This document shows positions 1 to 10,544 of a stretch of 64,000 bases of DNA, piece by piece. The stretch is taken from NCBI RefSeq assembly GCF_014839805.1, contig NC_051120.1, positions 8,928,001-8,992,000 of the forward strand. Direction: 5' to 3'. The position numbers were made by a program, and so were the translations under genes. The notes under the pieces were generated by a model. It did not search any database. It saw nothing but the letters and a program-made list of their open reading frames with translations, and was not told the origin of the DNA. The stretch's first letter is position 1; every line of letters starts with the position of its first letter. The stretch is from Manduca sexta. Lineage: Eukaryota > Arthropoda > Insecta > Lepidoptera > Sphingidae.

Positions 1-834
1 GACCGGCACGAGTGTCAATGACCAACTACCACGGTCCGACAAACGTTGTGTTTATATAAGTTTCAAAAATACCCTTGCTATAATATAAGTAACAATATTA
101 TTTGCCTTTCCGCCTAAACCATACCAGTAATATTCGAATAAAAATTCTCACCGAATCGAAACGAATTTTAGAAACGCTACAAGCCTATCGGACACAAATC
201 CGTTGCCGAGCAATTTACGAGCTAACAAAAGCTTTGCTGTGGCGTTTCGTTCGGTCAACGAGATTGCAGAGGCTCAAAGAATAAATCTTCATTCCTCTTA
301 AACGCTAGCGACGCATATTGTCATTATGATGGTAATCACTTACCGTCACGTGGTTTAGCAATTCTATTAAAAACAGATCTCATCCCTTGATTGATATTTG
401 GGCCTTATAAGTTACCATGACCTATTTACATATTTTTTCTTTTTCTTTGTTTTTAATTTCTTCTTTCCTGCCAGTCCCAGCTAGCTTTTTTGTTTACTTT
501 GTACTCTCATTTATTTTATGTCCAATATAAAATGTCTGTAGTTTTATAAGCGACTACATTTGGGGAATAATTTTTATATAATAATAATTAAATATTATCA
601 TGTACTTTGACTTACAAGTGCAAATATGTTCGCGTACAAATAAGCGATATCCCTATTTGAAGTTTGAAAATCGAACGTTAGAAATTACGATCACGTGACT
701 TATTTCATTTGCGAGTATTCTACTAATAACTGACTAGCCCACTGGTTTGAATTTGGAACATTATAAGTAACTTGCATATGTGTGCTAGTCTGTAAAAAAG
801 AAAGGATTAATTTATCCTTAGTATTTTATTGAAA
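1..834. other. AT-rich stretch, no gene recognised
   Basis: No domain, RNA gene or repeat family of this window could be recognised here. A 60-codon open frame on the plus strand (102-284) is slightly richer in Arg and Leu codons but matches nothing I know and has no clear splice context, so I do not call it a gene. Confidence 0.5.
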
Positions 835-1480
835 TCTATACTCTATACTATTATATAAAGCTGAAGAGTTTGTTTGTTTGTTTGTTTGTTTGAACGCGCT
901 AATCTCAGGAACTACCGGTCCAAACTGAAAAATTCTTTTTGCGTTGGATAGCCCTTTGTTTGTGGAGTGCTATAGGCTATATATCATCACGCTATACCCA
1001 ATAGGAGCGGAGCAGTAATGGCTAATCTCAGGAACTACCGGTTCGAACTAAAAAAATCTTTTTGTGTTGAATAGCCCTTTGATCCCGGAGTGCTATAGGC
1101 TACATATCATCACGCTATGACCAATAGGAGCGGAGCAGTAATGAAACATGTTGCAAAAACGGGGAAAAATTATTAGTTTTGAGAGCTTCCGTTGCGTGCG
1201 CTGCGTAAACGGTTAAAGTTATGCAACAATAATGTATGACGGGATTGTTCCTCTTAAAAAGTTCTAAAAAATATATTATAAAACAAAAGTCCCCCGCTGC
1301 ATCTGTCTGCCTGAACGTGTTAAACTCAAAAACTACCCAACGTATTAAGATGAAATTTGGTATGGAGACAGTTTGAGACCCTGGGAAGAACATAGGCTCC
1401 CGGGAAACTACTACTTTTATAACGGAAAACTTTAGCCTGAAAAACTTTATAACGCGGGCGGAGCCGCGGGCAAAAGCTAG
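835..1480 (+). mobile_element. Non-autonomous Helitron-like element
   Basis: The segment opens with TC (TCTATACTCTATACTATTAT) right after an A. It closes with a GC-rich short hairpin (gcgg-ag-ccgc) followed by GGGCAAAAGCTAG and then a T. Helitrons start with TC, end with a hairpin plus CTRR and insert between A and T without target duplication, so both ends fit. A GTTT microsatellite (about 869-891) follows the 5' end. The interior has a 123-bp tandem duplication and a 3' part shared with other copies in this window (family G). There is no Rep/helicase coding, so it would be moved in trans. The exact 5' base is uncertain, because TCTATAC is repeated at 842. Confidence 0.6.
898..1143 (+). repeat. 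Two tandem 123-bp units inside the Helitron-like element
   Basis: Unit 1 (898-1020) and unit 2 (1021-1143) both begin GCTAATCTCAGGAACTACCGG and end GGAGCGGAGCAGTAATG. They differ by scattered substitutions, so the duplication is not recent. The same unit is found in single copy in related 5' fragments at 26640-26883 and 35735-35918. Confidence 0.75.
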
Positions 1481-1639
1481 TTCTTATATAAGGAGCTGTG
1501 GCGTATGTTACGACTATGTAGCTTCATATGTCCATTCTGATTGATGCTTATTCACTTCCCATCATACTCCCTAACACTTTTTTACTAAAACCTTAGCCAC
1601 CTCTAAAACCGGTGCCGACAACACAGTATATCCCCTATT

Positions 1640-1878
1640 ATTGCCCTGCTTCGCTCGCGTGCAAGAGTTTTCCGGGATAAATGTCTTGCTATGTATTTTC
1701 CTCCTATAGAACGTAGCCTACGTTCTTTCCAGGGTCTCGAACTATTTCTATACCAACATTAATGTGTTTGAGACGAGTACTCCACTCAAATATAATCGAT
1801 ATGCTTTGGGTAGTTTTTAAATTCATCGCGTTCAGACAGAATTGGCGGAGGACTTTGTTTTATAATGTACTTTTTAGA
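1640..1878 (-). repeat. Family G copy (Helitron-like 3' part)
   Basis: It reads in reverse as the 3' part of the Helitron-like element at 835-1480. Shared blocks include the GAGTTTTCCGGGATAA, CCAGGGTCTCGAACTATTTC and TCGCGTTCAGACAGA-type segments, and the ACTTTGTTTTATAAT end. It is diverged and lacks the terminal CTAG. Confidence 0.5.
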
Positions 1879-2119
1879 AGATTAAGAGAAGTAATTCCGT
1901 CTTGCATGATTGTTGCGCAAAGTTAATCGTATAAGCAACGCACGCAAGCGACGCTCTTAAAAGGAATACGTGTACATGATGGCCAGAGCTCTGTAATTCA
2001 AAGTTCGAATTCTGGCATTATTTATAAACGCAGAAGCGTAAAGAAGAAATTATGCAGGCCGGCATGACTGTGCTGACCTTCCAGAGATGCTTGTATCTTT
2101 GGCCGATCGTCACTTTCTA

Positions 2120-2183
2120 TGAGCTTCACTTCGCTTAACATCAGGTGCAGTGAAGGCACTTTGCCGATATTTTATAAAAAAAG
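2120..2183 (+). repeat. Possible family A tail fragment
   Basis: The stretch CATCAGGTGCAGTGAAGG followed by an A-rich ending (ttttataaaaaaag) matches the 3' part of family A. The upstream part at about 2060 is only loosely similar (ggccggcat), so this may be a decayed full copy. Confidence 0.35.
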
Positions 2184-2278
2184 TTCGTGATGCTATAGGG
2201 TTGACCAGCACGTAATATTTCAATCGTATAAAAATATATTATAATTCAAAATTCGAGCTGTAGTCAGCTGTAGTTTTT

Positions 2279-2532
2279 GACTGCCTCCATGACGTAGTAA
2301 ACATGCAGTAGTCTGAGCGCCTGGGTTCGGATCCTCGGTCGGGTAAAGTCATATTTGGGTCTTTCTGCTTAGTATCAGCCCGGAATCTGGATTTTGTGCT
2401 CGATATGCCGATAGACTCGCCCCCTATCTCATCATGGGATGGAATACACTTGGTGAAAGGTGGGTGACTTGGATACGCCTCTGCATACCACTTTGGGGAT
2501 AAATGCGCGATGTATGTGTGTGTCTGTGTGTC
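2279..2532 (+). repeat. Family B tRNA-headed SINE, degenerate copy
   Basis: It starts with a tRNA-like head (GACTGCCTCCATGACGTAG, A-box region), then a B-box-like GGTTCGGATCC and the body shared by all B copies (TCAGCCCGGAATCTGG, CCCCTATCTCATCATGGGA). It ends in a TGTG-rich tail. The length matches the ~257-bp family. The open frame on its opposite strand is a shadow. Confidence 0.75.
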
Positions 2533-3009
2533 AACTGCAGTTCGGGATGACGACTTGTTTACCATAAACTGCATCCAATCAATTTAACAAGCACGTACCA
2601 ATTCGCCAGCCAATCGAGTTAAAATAAATTCAAAAAAAACATTTTTCAATGCACTGTTTAACAAAAAGACAGATCAGGTCCATTCGATTTACACATCTCA
2701 TCTCGGTCGTTACGTCGGTTTGTTATGTAAATCGCATTCGGGTGGCCTTTAGAATTCCATCGCACTGATTTTCTTCCCGGAAAAACTCTATTATTTCGCT
2801 TCGTTCAACTAAATGGATGTTTTTGGAAGCGACTATGTTTATTCTCTGGTTATTTTAACGTTATATCAGATTTGGATTGTACTGTTATTGATGTATTGTT
2901 CAAGGCTTCTGTACCTATAAGCGTTTTGGTGTAACTTCACTGTAAACTTATATTAGATTCTTACAGAGGATTTTAAAGTTATAGTTTTCAAAGGGAAATA
3001 AACATAACG

Positions 3010-3232
3010 GTGTTATCCCCAAATGTGATGCTCCAAAATCCAAACCTCTTTTCGCGATATGTGTTCCGTCTCGTAATTTAGGGACAAAACTGTCGCCATT
3101 ACGGGCACAAATTGCAGGCTCTTAGCTGATTCTGCTTTGCTAATTTGCCTAACCTAGGGTTCGAACCCCGGACCTTGGAGCGGCGGTCGTACTACGCACG
3201 TAATACTATTATGCCACCGAGGGTGGTTTTCA
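3010..3232 (-). repeat. Family B SINE, decayed copy
   Basis: In reverse it carries the B head (CACCCTCGGTGGCATAATAG), a good B-box (GGTTCGAACCC in complement) and fragments of the body. The middle is strongly diverged. The short open frame on the plus strand here reads through the SINE and is not a gene. Confidence 0.6.
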
Positions 3233-3790
3233 AACACATTAATATCAAGCATGTTATGTTTCGTATCTATGTGTATATGTTCATATATTGTCTAGAGTTA
3301 ATAGAATTATTCAAATTTTGTTTTTTATTCCGAAATCTATTTTTTCCCTCTGCAATAAAAGCTTTACTTGAATATAATCACGTTCTTTCGAGAAAATTCT
3401 TCTAATAATAGATGTCGTGTAAGATTTTTGTGCTCTAATTATTAAAATTCTAATTAAATGTTTCGTTACACCAAATTCCATATTTTCTCTAGTACATATA
3501 TTTTTAAATACAGCCAGATGTAATCACCGTAACCCGACAGTTTTGCGTATAGTTCTAATTTGTATAATTACACATCACGCACGCCAACTGGTTGACGTTT
3601 AACTAGCCAAATAACATTAACCTGTATTTATTTTGGTATACGTACTAATTTTCAGCAATTTGTATGGGATTAAACGTTTAGTTTACGTAATAATCTCATT
3701 TAAATCGAATTGAAAGTCATTACTGTGGCATATATTCAACATTTACATGGATAATTTTAACACACTTTCACATTTGTTATTTTAGTGTAG

Positions 3791-4043
3791 ATAATTTTTA
3801 CGCTCACAGCAAAGTGACCTCTCTGCTCCTGATGGTAAGTGGAGTGGGGTCCAGTAGAATGTCGACTGATGAGAGATGATTACCCCTCGGCAGTCGACGC
3901 AATTATGCCGGCCTGAGGGAATCGAATATACACAGGCCGATCCTAGAACGCAACATACTTACGTCGGCCACTAATGGCGGGTTTTAACTCCTTGTGTGCG
4001 GTGGTCGCTATCCGGTGGATATTAAATATATACCACCAACAGC
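3791..4043 (-). repeat. Family A SINE-like repeat, near full length
   Basis: Family A reads, in sense, from GCTGGTGGTAGGATATATTTTATATCC through GTGTCGCGTTCC, CCGGCATAATTGTGTCGAC and TCTCGTCAGTCGACATTCTATTGGACC to CACTTACCATCAGGTGCAGTGGGG and an A-rich tail. This copy has all of these in reverse, with the head at 4043. The repeatable 5' start among copies argues for a SINE-like unit rather than a randomly truncated LINE. I see no good Pol III boxes. Confidence 0.75.
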
Positions 4044-5510
4044 AAAATGACATAATAATATCACAGTATAGTAATTCAATGCTTTAGTTCTCCTACTTAC
4101 CCATATTCATTCACACTAAAGGAATCAACTTTTTCTATTTCATCGCCAGCAAATGTGCACACATTCGTATTATTCGGTGTCATTACAGTCCTCAAATTGT
4201 AACGATGACCAGTTTAGTTTTATAATACCACTTCTCTTGGACGTTTTCGGGACCTCCGGAAAGATCCGATGCTTGAACCAATGGATAGTGAAAGCTGCCG
4301 TCATAAGGAAAAACGTATCTATTTTTGATGTGAAACAGGCGCAGGTATGAACCGGATTGTTGGCGACGCTTGCACCACGTTATACTAGGTTATATATACA
4401 GTCTATTTATATAATAGTGGAGTGTACGATGTATGATGTATTAAATGAAAAAAATAAATAAATAAATAGTCACCATTTTCTGTAAAAACAATCGTTATTC
4501 TTAATTTTTCATATTTAGTTCCTGTTGTAATGTTGTCTTTAATTTTATTTATTTTATTTTATTTTATTTGGGAACACACAGTGTTACAAAATACAATTAA
4601 AAAAAAATAACAAAACACCAATTACATGTTTCCTCAGTTAAATATAAAATATGTGTATGGAAAATGCCTTAGTTCTAACATAGAATAATAAATATATATA
4701 TGTATATTATGAAGTACATTTGATAGAAAATTTAGAAAAAAACCAAACACCTTAAAGAACCAATTAAAACATAAAAAAAACTAACAATCAGCATCAACAG
4801 TCAGACCACCAAGATTTAGTTAATGCATATTATATGTACGAACACGATGTTTCACATCTGCCAGGCGTCTCGTGACTTCTATGGATTTATGTAGGTATTC
4901 ATAATTAGTAAAAAGAGACGTATGTAATATTTTTTTCTCAATATAAATTTATATTATGTTGTAACATCATCTTCTTCATGATAGCAGAATATAATAATTT
5001 CTTCATTAGTGCTTCGTTGGTGGCCCCCTTATAAAGTCTTCGAGTTTTGTTTTATTGAATCACGAGAAGAGGAAGCTGCTGCCCATAAACTGAATTCCTA
5101 GAAAATACTATAGTTAACACTATGGTACAAGTATCCAGTGTCTTATTATATTGGTATTAAAGTAAATTTTACGTAAATCTGATGCAATGTATCATTTACT
5201 TGAAAATTTCTATTCCCATTCGTATATCAATCTCTATGTAGGTTGAAATGTCTTATTACAAAAACAATCACTAAAAATTTACATGAAACTGGATATTTAT
5301 TCAAAATTGGAAGTAAACATTTCATTTTCCTCTCCAAAACAGTACGAAATAGAGCGATTCGTTTGAGAATTTTCATAAAAACGATATCTGTTTCAGAGGC
5401 CATCAACAGAATACACAATTTACTTTTAAAATTCATAATGAGACCTCTCAAAGCGACCTTGACCTACTCACGACTCGATTTTGATTAGGGTTACCATTAT
5501 TCTTTGCACA
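4044..5510. other. AT-rich stretch with a TTTTA microsatellite
   Basis: An imperfect TTTTA run lies near 4538-4569. A 65-codon open frame at 4153-4350 has slightly higher GC than its surroundings but no recognised domain. No gene is supported. Confidence 0.45.
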
Positions 5511-5635
5511 ATGAGCCTCATTTGGATTATTTTATTACTGATATTTGTACTCATCTCTCGCATGAGCTACTTGATATCTATGTTAACATCATTACAGAAA
5601 ATAAAGAAAAAGAAAATATTACTAACAAAGACAAT
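5511..5635 (+). CDS. Speculative first coding exon with a signal-anchor sequence
   Basis: An ATG at 5511 opens a frame whose first ~25 residues are strongly hydrophobic (starting MSLIWIILLLIFVLISR), followed by a Lys-rich stretch (KIKKKK). This is the layout of an N-terminal membrane anchor. The frame runs into a consensus 5' splice donor (AAT|GTAAGT at 5633-5641) after 41 codons plus two bases. A family A SINE follows 42 bp downstream. I found no second exon, no matching acceptor and no family signature. Short hydrophobic frames arise readily in AT-rich DNA, so chance is quite possible. Confidence 0.15.
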
Positions 5636-5677
5636 GTAAGTACAATAAAAAAACCAAATGTTAAAAATTATGCTTTT

Positions 5678-5932
5678 GCTTGTGGTAGGATATATTATAT
5701 ATCCGCCGGGATAGCGACCATAGTTCACAAGGTGTTAAAACCCGCCATAGTAGCCCACGTAAGTGTGTCGCGTTCCAGGATCAGCTTGTGTTTATCAAGT
5801 TCCAACAGCCGGCATAATTGTGTCGACTACCAAGGGTTAATTATCTTCCGTCAGTAGACATTCTATTGGACCCCACTCCACTTACCATCAGGTGCAGTGG
5901 GGACACTTAGTCATGCTCGTATAAAAAAAAAA
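5678..5932 (+). repeat. Family A SINE-like repeat, full length
   Basis: The copy runs from GCTTGTGGTAGGATATATTATATATCC to CACTTACCATCAGGTGCAGTGGGG and ends in a run of ten A. All internal family A blocks are present in order. It lies just downstream of the speculative exon at 5511-5635. Confidence 0.85.
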
Positions 5933-5994
5933 TATTAAAAAAAATTGATCTTACTCTGCAAGTACTGCCAGTAAAGCCGGAGTTGATTTTTCGT

Positions 5995-6190
5995 AGGAAA
6001 GCCTTTTTTTTTTGGTTTCACGGAGAAAGTGCCTTATTACTACCGCCCAGCCTTCGTGGGGGGCGACTGAGCGGTTATGCTGGGGTAACCGTGCCTTACG
6101 GCCCTGCATTGAGCCGCCCGGTTCGTAGGGAAGCCTAGCGATGTCACAGACACGTGGATCTAAACTCAACTGACTTTTTATTTGTGGCTC
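5995..6190 (-). repeat. GC-rich segment of unknown TE origin
   Basis: This ~200-bp island is clearly richer in GC than its AT-rich flanks. It includes TTCGTGGGGGGCGACTGAGCGG and CCCTGCATTGAGCCGCCCGG, and an 80-codon open frame on the minus strand (5951-6193). The style resembles LINE untranslated or coding remains, but I cannot name the family, and no catalytic motif is visible. Confidence 0.3.
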
Positions 6191-6337
6191 CATCGTAAAC
6201 CTTTACTCCTATTGGCTATTTAAACTGTTGTGACAAAAACATTTGAAATACCGTACGTATTAATAGATTTAAATCAATTTCGCTCTCAAGTGCCATATCA
6301 GATGTGATGTCAAAATAAGTTCAGCCTCTTAAGGTAA

Positions 6338-6381
6338 TCCTTATTGAACTCATGATAATGGTATCATGAGTTCAATAAGGA
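6338..6381. repeat. Perfect 20-bp palindrome with 4-nt spacer
   Basis: The arms at 6338-6357 and 6362-6381 are exact reverse complements, separated by ATGG (6358-6361). It is followed 12 bp later by a second, longer perfect palindrome with the same spacer sequence. Confidence 0.95.
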
Positions 6382-6393
6382 AGTAAGGAAGTA

Positions 6394-6475
6394 AAAAAAA
6401 CCTGTAGTGTACTTAATAACTATATGAAACATATGGATGTTTCATATAGTTATTAAGTACACTACAGGTTTTTTT
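6394..6475. repeat. Perfect 39-bp palindrome with 4-nt spacer
   Basis: The arms at 6394-6432 and 6437-6475 are exact reverse complements around ATGG (6433-6436). The outer ends are A and T runs. The stem is too perfect and the loop too short for a typical microRNA precursor. No terminal duplication marks it as a known MITE. Confidence 0.95.
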
Positions 6476-6479
6476 ATAT

Positions 6480-7499
6480 TTTACTGTAGTTATGTGTTAT
6501 TTTTAATTTAATTAGTGTAATTGATTTATCTGTTCTAATTGATGTAAATAAGTAATATATTAATAATTCCATATTAACAGCATCTCAAATGACATGTAAA
6601 GTCACGTTATGAGACGGATTTTAAGCGCGAGTTTTGTTTATGTACCTAATAGCGCTGACTCATCTGAGTACAAGCTCTTAAATGACTGTTTAAACTTGGA
6701 TTAATGAATAGTTCAATACATTAAATGTCTACTTAAGATTTTACTTAAAGGTGAGATTGATTTATAGGGTCGTTGTGATTGGCTAATATTGAGATACACA
6801 ATAGTAGCCAATCACAACGGCCCTACGTCTACGCACTGTAAAGGCTGCCATGCCGTCAGCACTGAAAAACAAACTTGTTATCACAGATTTACTCCGTCCG
6901 TCCGTCCTTAGATCAAAAATGTCTATGAATAAAGGGGTTAGACTCTTAAACTTACTATATCATTATTATGACAATAATATTATTAGACACTTAAGAGACG
7001 ATATTCAGTGCAATTGTATTTTTTTTCTTTCAAAACATTTGCTCTTTTATTGCCTGGGGCTGGTGCCAAAATGCTTTTGCTGTCTTTATTTTCCTTTCTG
7101 AAACGCGACCATTTTGCCAAATCACCTTTACAGACTTCTTTTCTATGTTTAGCAATTTAGACACTAAAAAAGTTCTTAAAAGTTCGTATACATATACGTG
7201 CTAATTAGCATGCTAATAAAAAAAACCATGCTATTCATATTTACATGTACTCCGCATTGATTCACTTTTACGAGAACTTTAATCAGTCAAATTTACGTAA
7301 TTATTATTTTTATTTCAATCGTAAAAATTGCACTGATATGCATTTTGTTTCAGACAACAAATGGCCTGTTATATCTATTATCCAGTCAATTATAAATAAA
7401 TTATTATATATTATGGATCATAATTGCTTCGAGACATGTCCAGAAATGAGGAGCGTGACGAGCGCAATACAATGTTACGTAACATTTTGTAATTTAAAT
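6480..7499. other. AT-rich stretch, no feature recognised
   Basis: There are only short open frames (for example 6850-7101 and 7245-7502), with no recognisable domain, splice signals or family repeat. Confidence 0.45.
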
Positions 7500-7714
7500 T
7501 AGCTTTTGCTCACGGCTTCGCCCGCGTGAAAGAGTTTTCCAGGATAAAATCCACGCTATATATTTTCCCGAGATACAAAGTAGCTTATAAATTTCACAGG
7601 GTCTTGAACTATCTCCATACCAAATTTCATAAAAATCCGTTTAGTACATTTTGAGAAAATCGATAACACACAGACAGACAGCAAAGGGGACTTTGTTTTA
7701 TAATTTGTATAGGT
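7500..7714 (-). repeat. Family G copy (Helitron-like 3' end)
   Basis: In reverse it ends CGCGGGCGAAGCCGTGAGCAAAAGCTA, matching the 3' end of the element at 835-1480. It carries the same body (GTCCCCTTTGCTGTCTGTCTG, GTATGGAGATAGTTCAAGACC). It is a 5'-truncated fragment. Confidence 0.6.
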
Positions 7715-7780
7715 TTTGTATAGTGTTGATATTGGTGATGGGCAATTTGGCTCCAGTCACTATCAACATATATTCATGAC

Positions 7781-8007
7781 TTTAATCTCCGAAGGGGTAG
7801 GCAGAGGCGCAATTCTTGCACTCACTTTCCGCCATGCGTATTTCGTCCCATGATGTAATCGGGAAGCCTATCGCCGCACTGGGCACAAATTCCAGCCTCC
7901 AGGCTCATACTGAATAGGTAAACAAATATCATTTTACCCGACTCGGGGACGAACCCGAGACCTCAGCACTGAAGTCGAACCGTAACACTACGCCAATCGT
8001 TGCGGTC
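7781..8007 (-). repeat. Family B SINE, diverged copy
   Basis: In reverse it has the B-box region (GGTCTCGGGTTCGTCCC), then TCAGTATGAGCCTGGAGGCTGG, TACATCATGGGACGAAATACGC and a CTGCCTACCCCTTCGG end. The tRNA-like head is degenerate. Confidence 0.7.
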
Positions 8008-8332
8008 ATCTACCATCAAGCACCTTTCTCGTTCATTAATTTATATTAAAAAATAACTAATATACTCCGAGACTCCGTTCCTTATATCTGGTCTTCCTAC
8101 GCAGAACCTGTTTTTTATAAAAGTGTTTTATTGTATTCATTTGAATTAATTTTATGCTTGAAATGAATGGGCGGATGATCAAAATACGGCATGAAAGCCA
8201 AATGGAGTTTATTTAAGTAGCTCATTGTAATATTATTTTTGGCATACATTTTATAAGCGGTAATGCTGCCGCAGCTTTTGTTAGCCTTTTATTCTGGAGG
8301 CAGTCTGGAGTATTGGTTGTTGTGGATTTTTT

Positions 8333-8598
8333 GCTGATATATATTTCGTATCCGCCTGCATAGCAACCACGGTACACAAGGTATTAAGGCGACCATAGTG
8401 GCTTACGTAAGTCCGTCCCGTTCCGGGTTCAGTCTGTGTATATCCGGTTCCAATAGGCCGGCATAATTATGTCGACTGTCTTGGGGTAATCATCTCTCGT
8501 CAGTCGACATTCTATTGGACCCACTCCACTTACCATCAGATGCAGTGGGGTCACTTAGTCGTGACGGTAAATAAAAATAAAAATAAAAATAATAATTT
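8333..8598 (+). repeat. Family A SINE-like repeat, full length
   Basis: All family A blocks are present in order, and the copy ends in a (AAAAT)n tail. It lies about 300 bp left of the Gypsy insertion and is not interrupted by it. Confidence 0.8.
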
Positions 8599-8905
8599 TA
8601 ATGACTCAGATCGTTGTAATCCATAGTTTAACTTCTTGCTTTGTATTCTTTCATGGTATATTATGGCAAGCGTGGGGTATTTTTTGTTTCTATTTTATCA
8701 TTTTCCTTTTTTATTTATCACAATATATTGTACAGTTATTGTAAAATAGTTTAACAGATCGCTAGAATCAATTCAATATTTTTTTACTTTCCACCGTTTG
8801 TTATTAATTATTCCTAAATTATCTTCATAGAAAAGATAGCTTAAAAACAATTTACTGCTACTGAAATTTAATATTATACTTGGAACAGACCATGCATTAT
8901 ATAAT

Positions 8906-9495
8906 ATTAGGGCCACTCCCGGGAACATAAGTTGCTGGAAATAAAACTACTTGTAACAGTCTTTCGATGCCGTGTATATATTTTTACCCCTTTTTTCACA
9001 ACGCTTCATCACTCGCGCACACCACGACTCGTCGAGCCGATATCCATCCGGTTGTCTAACGAGTCAAACTACCGTCTTATTTTAATCATTGTTTATAAAT
9101 ATATCCTAAAACTATTTTTATATTAGTTATTCTATTTGTTAAAACTGTAGACATATTTTCATTGTTTTTTTTGAGCAATAAATCAGTTAATTAAACTTAC
9201 CATTTGCTTTTTAATTTTCCCTTTTTGCTACTTTTACTACTTATACAAAAGCAATTATAATATCAATATTCATTATAAGATTTATTACAATTATAATTGA
9301 CAATTTAAGTATGTTTATGAATATTAGAGGAATCAGCTTGATTCAAACATAAATTACAATGTTGCCATTTAAATTAAAACAATACGAGGTTCATCATTCA
9401 GTAAATATACTTTAAGGATTCAATTATAAGCTATACAAGTAAACAAAATAATAATATATAACCCATTACAATTATATTAAATAAATAGGCTTACA
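8906..9495 (-). repeat. Gypsy 3' LTR
   Basis: On the minus strand it begins TGTAAGCCTATTT and ends GGCCCTAAT, so it has the usual TG start but an AT rather than CA end. It matches the other LTR over 590 bp except for one base in a T-run (T8-G here near 9173, T9 in the other copy). The purine-rich stretch just upstream on the minus strand (AACAGGAAGGCCGAG, about 9496-9510) is a candidate polypurine tract. The 64-codon open frame inside each LTR is an LTR shadow, not a gene. Confidence 0.95.
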
Positions 9496-9869
9496 ACTCG
9501 GCCTTCCTGTTAGTAGCGAGTCCCATCGCTTAAAATCCACAATTGAAATAAACCTACTACATAATAATAACTGTACTCAATTAATATACTGATTTAACAA
9601 AAAAAAAAAAAAAAAAAATTTTTTTTTCAATCATCAGTAATACAAACACACGCACAGTAATCAAAGGTACATGGTGCAAAAATAATAATAATAATTTTTT
9701 TCTTCCCTTTTATGCCCCGTATCCCTGGTCAATTGAACTGAATTATAATAACTGTAATATGTAATTATTACATAATAATTAAATTGGATTTATCAATCAT
9801 TTACAAATTATTTAATCATAATTATAGACATACAAATGACATTTTAATTTATAATGAGCTATCATATTT
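9496..9869 (-). other. Gypsy 3' noncoding region
   Basis: This is the stretch between the integrase end and the 3' LTR on the minus strand. It contains A- and T-homopolymers (9600-9627) and an AAT run (9684-9697) but no open frame, so there is no env-like gene. Confidence 0.7.
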
Positions 9870-10544
9870 CTACAAATGATTTTCTATTTTTATATTTTTT
9901 TTTTTTGTTCCCTTAGCTATTATCGTCGTCATTGTCATCATCCGAATTGTTCTCATCACAACTACTTTCTCTAAATCCCTACTGAAACTTAGCCACGGCT
10001 GCATTTTATCGACTGCTACTATAGCTTCATAACGTCGATTATTTTTCCGTGATAATGGAGTATCTTCTATAACGTACCTATCGTTAGGGAGTACTTTTAG
10101 TACACGATAAGGCCCTTGATACTTAACGACTAACTTCTGTGACTGTCCATCGTGCGGAGTCTGTCGTTCGATGCGTACTAAATCTCCTTCGCGGTAATGT
10201 GTGGGGGTTTTCCTACATCTATTATATCTTTCTTTGTCCTTACTTTGTTGTATATCTATTTTCTCTTTAGCATTGTCCCTAATGTCATCTAATTTATCAG
10301 CTGGTGTTACATTAACGGTATCCTCTAAAACGTCACTTAAGGTTCCCTCGCTTCTGCATCTTATATTAAATCCAAAAAGTAACTCTGATGGTGTCTTTTG
10401 CGTTATTTTATGAGTGGTTGTATTTAACCCTAGTTGAATATCCGGAATTTGTTCGTCCCAAGACTTTTCGTCTTTACCGTGTGTCATAGTATGAGAGCGC
10501 ATCAAGAATAGTTCTATTGAACCTTTCCACTTGGCCGTTCGCAC
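9870..10544 (-). pseudogene. Gypsy integrase C-terminal region with GPY/F module
   Basis: This 224-codon frame continues the integrase core after a frame change at about 10500. It contains WDEQIPDIQLGLNTTTH and TPSELLFGFN, typical of the region after the catalytic Glu. Near residues 130-165 it has KYQGPYRVLKVLPNDRYVIE, a GPY/F module found at the C terminus of many Ty3/Gypsy integrases and thought to help DNA binding or multimerisation. The tail is acidic and low in complexity. The first residues of the frame before RSHTMTH are out-of-frame read-through. Confidence 0.9.

Noticed and set aside
4153..4350. 65-codon frame ending near a CAG|GTATGA donor-like site.
   Set aside because: There is no recognisable protein, no acceptor and no partner exon. 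Chance is more likely.
6394..6475. Considered as a microRNA precursor.
   Set aside because: The stem is perfect and the loop is only 4 nt. Known animal precursors have bulges and larger loops. No conservation can be judged here.
8932..9126. Identical 64-codon open frames in both LTRs (also 18644-18838).
   Set aside because: They are the same LTR sequence read on the opposite strand to the element. Identity is due to the LTRs, not to a conserved gene.
9600..9700. Possible env-like gene between integrase and 3' LTR.
   Set aside because: The 374-bp stretch has no open frame and is largely homopolymer and AT-rich.
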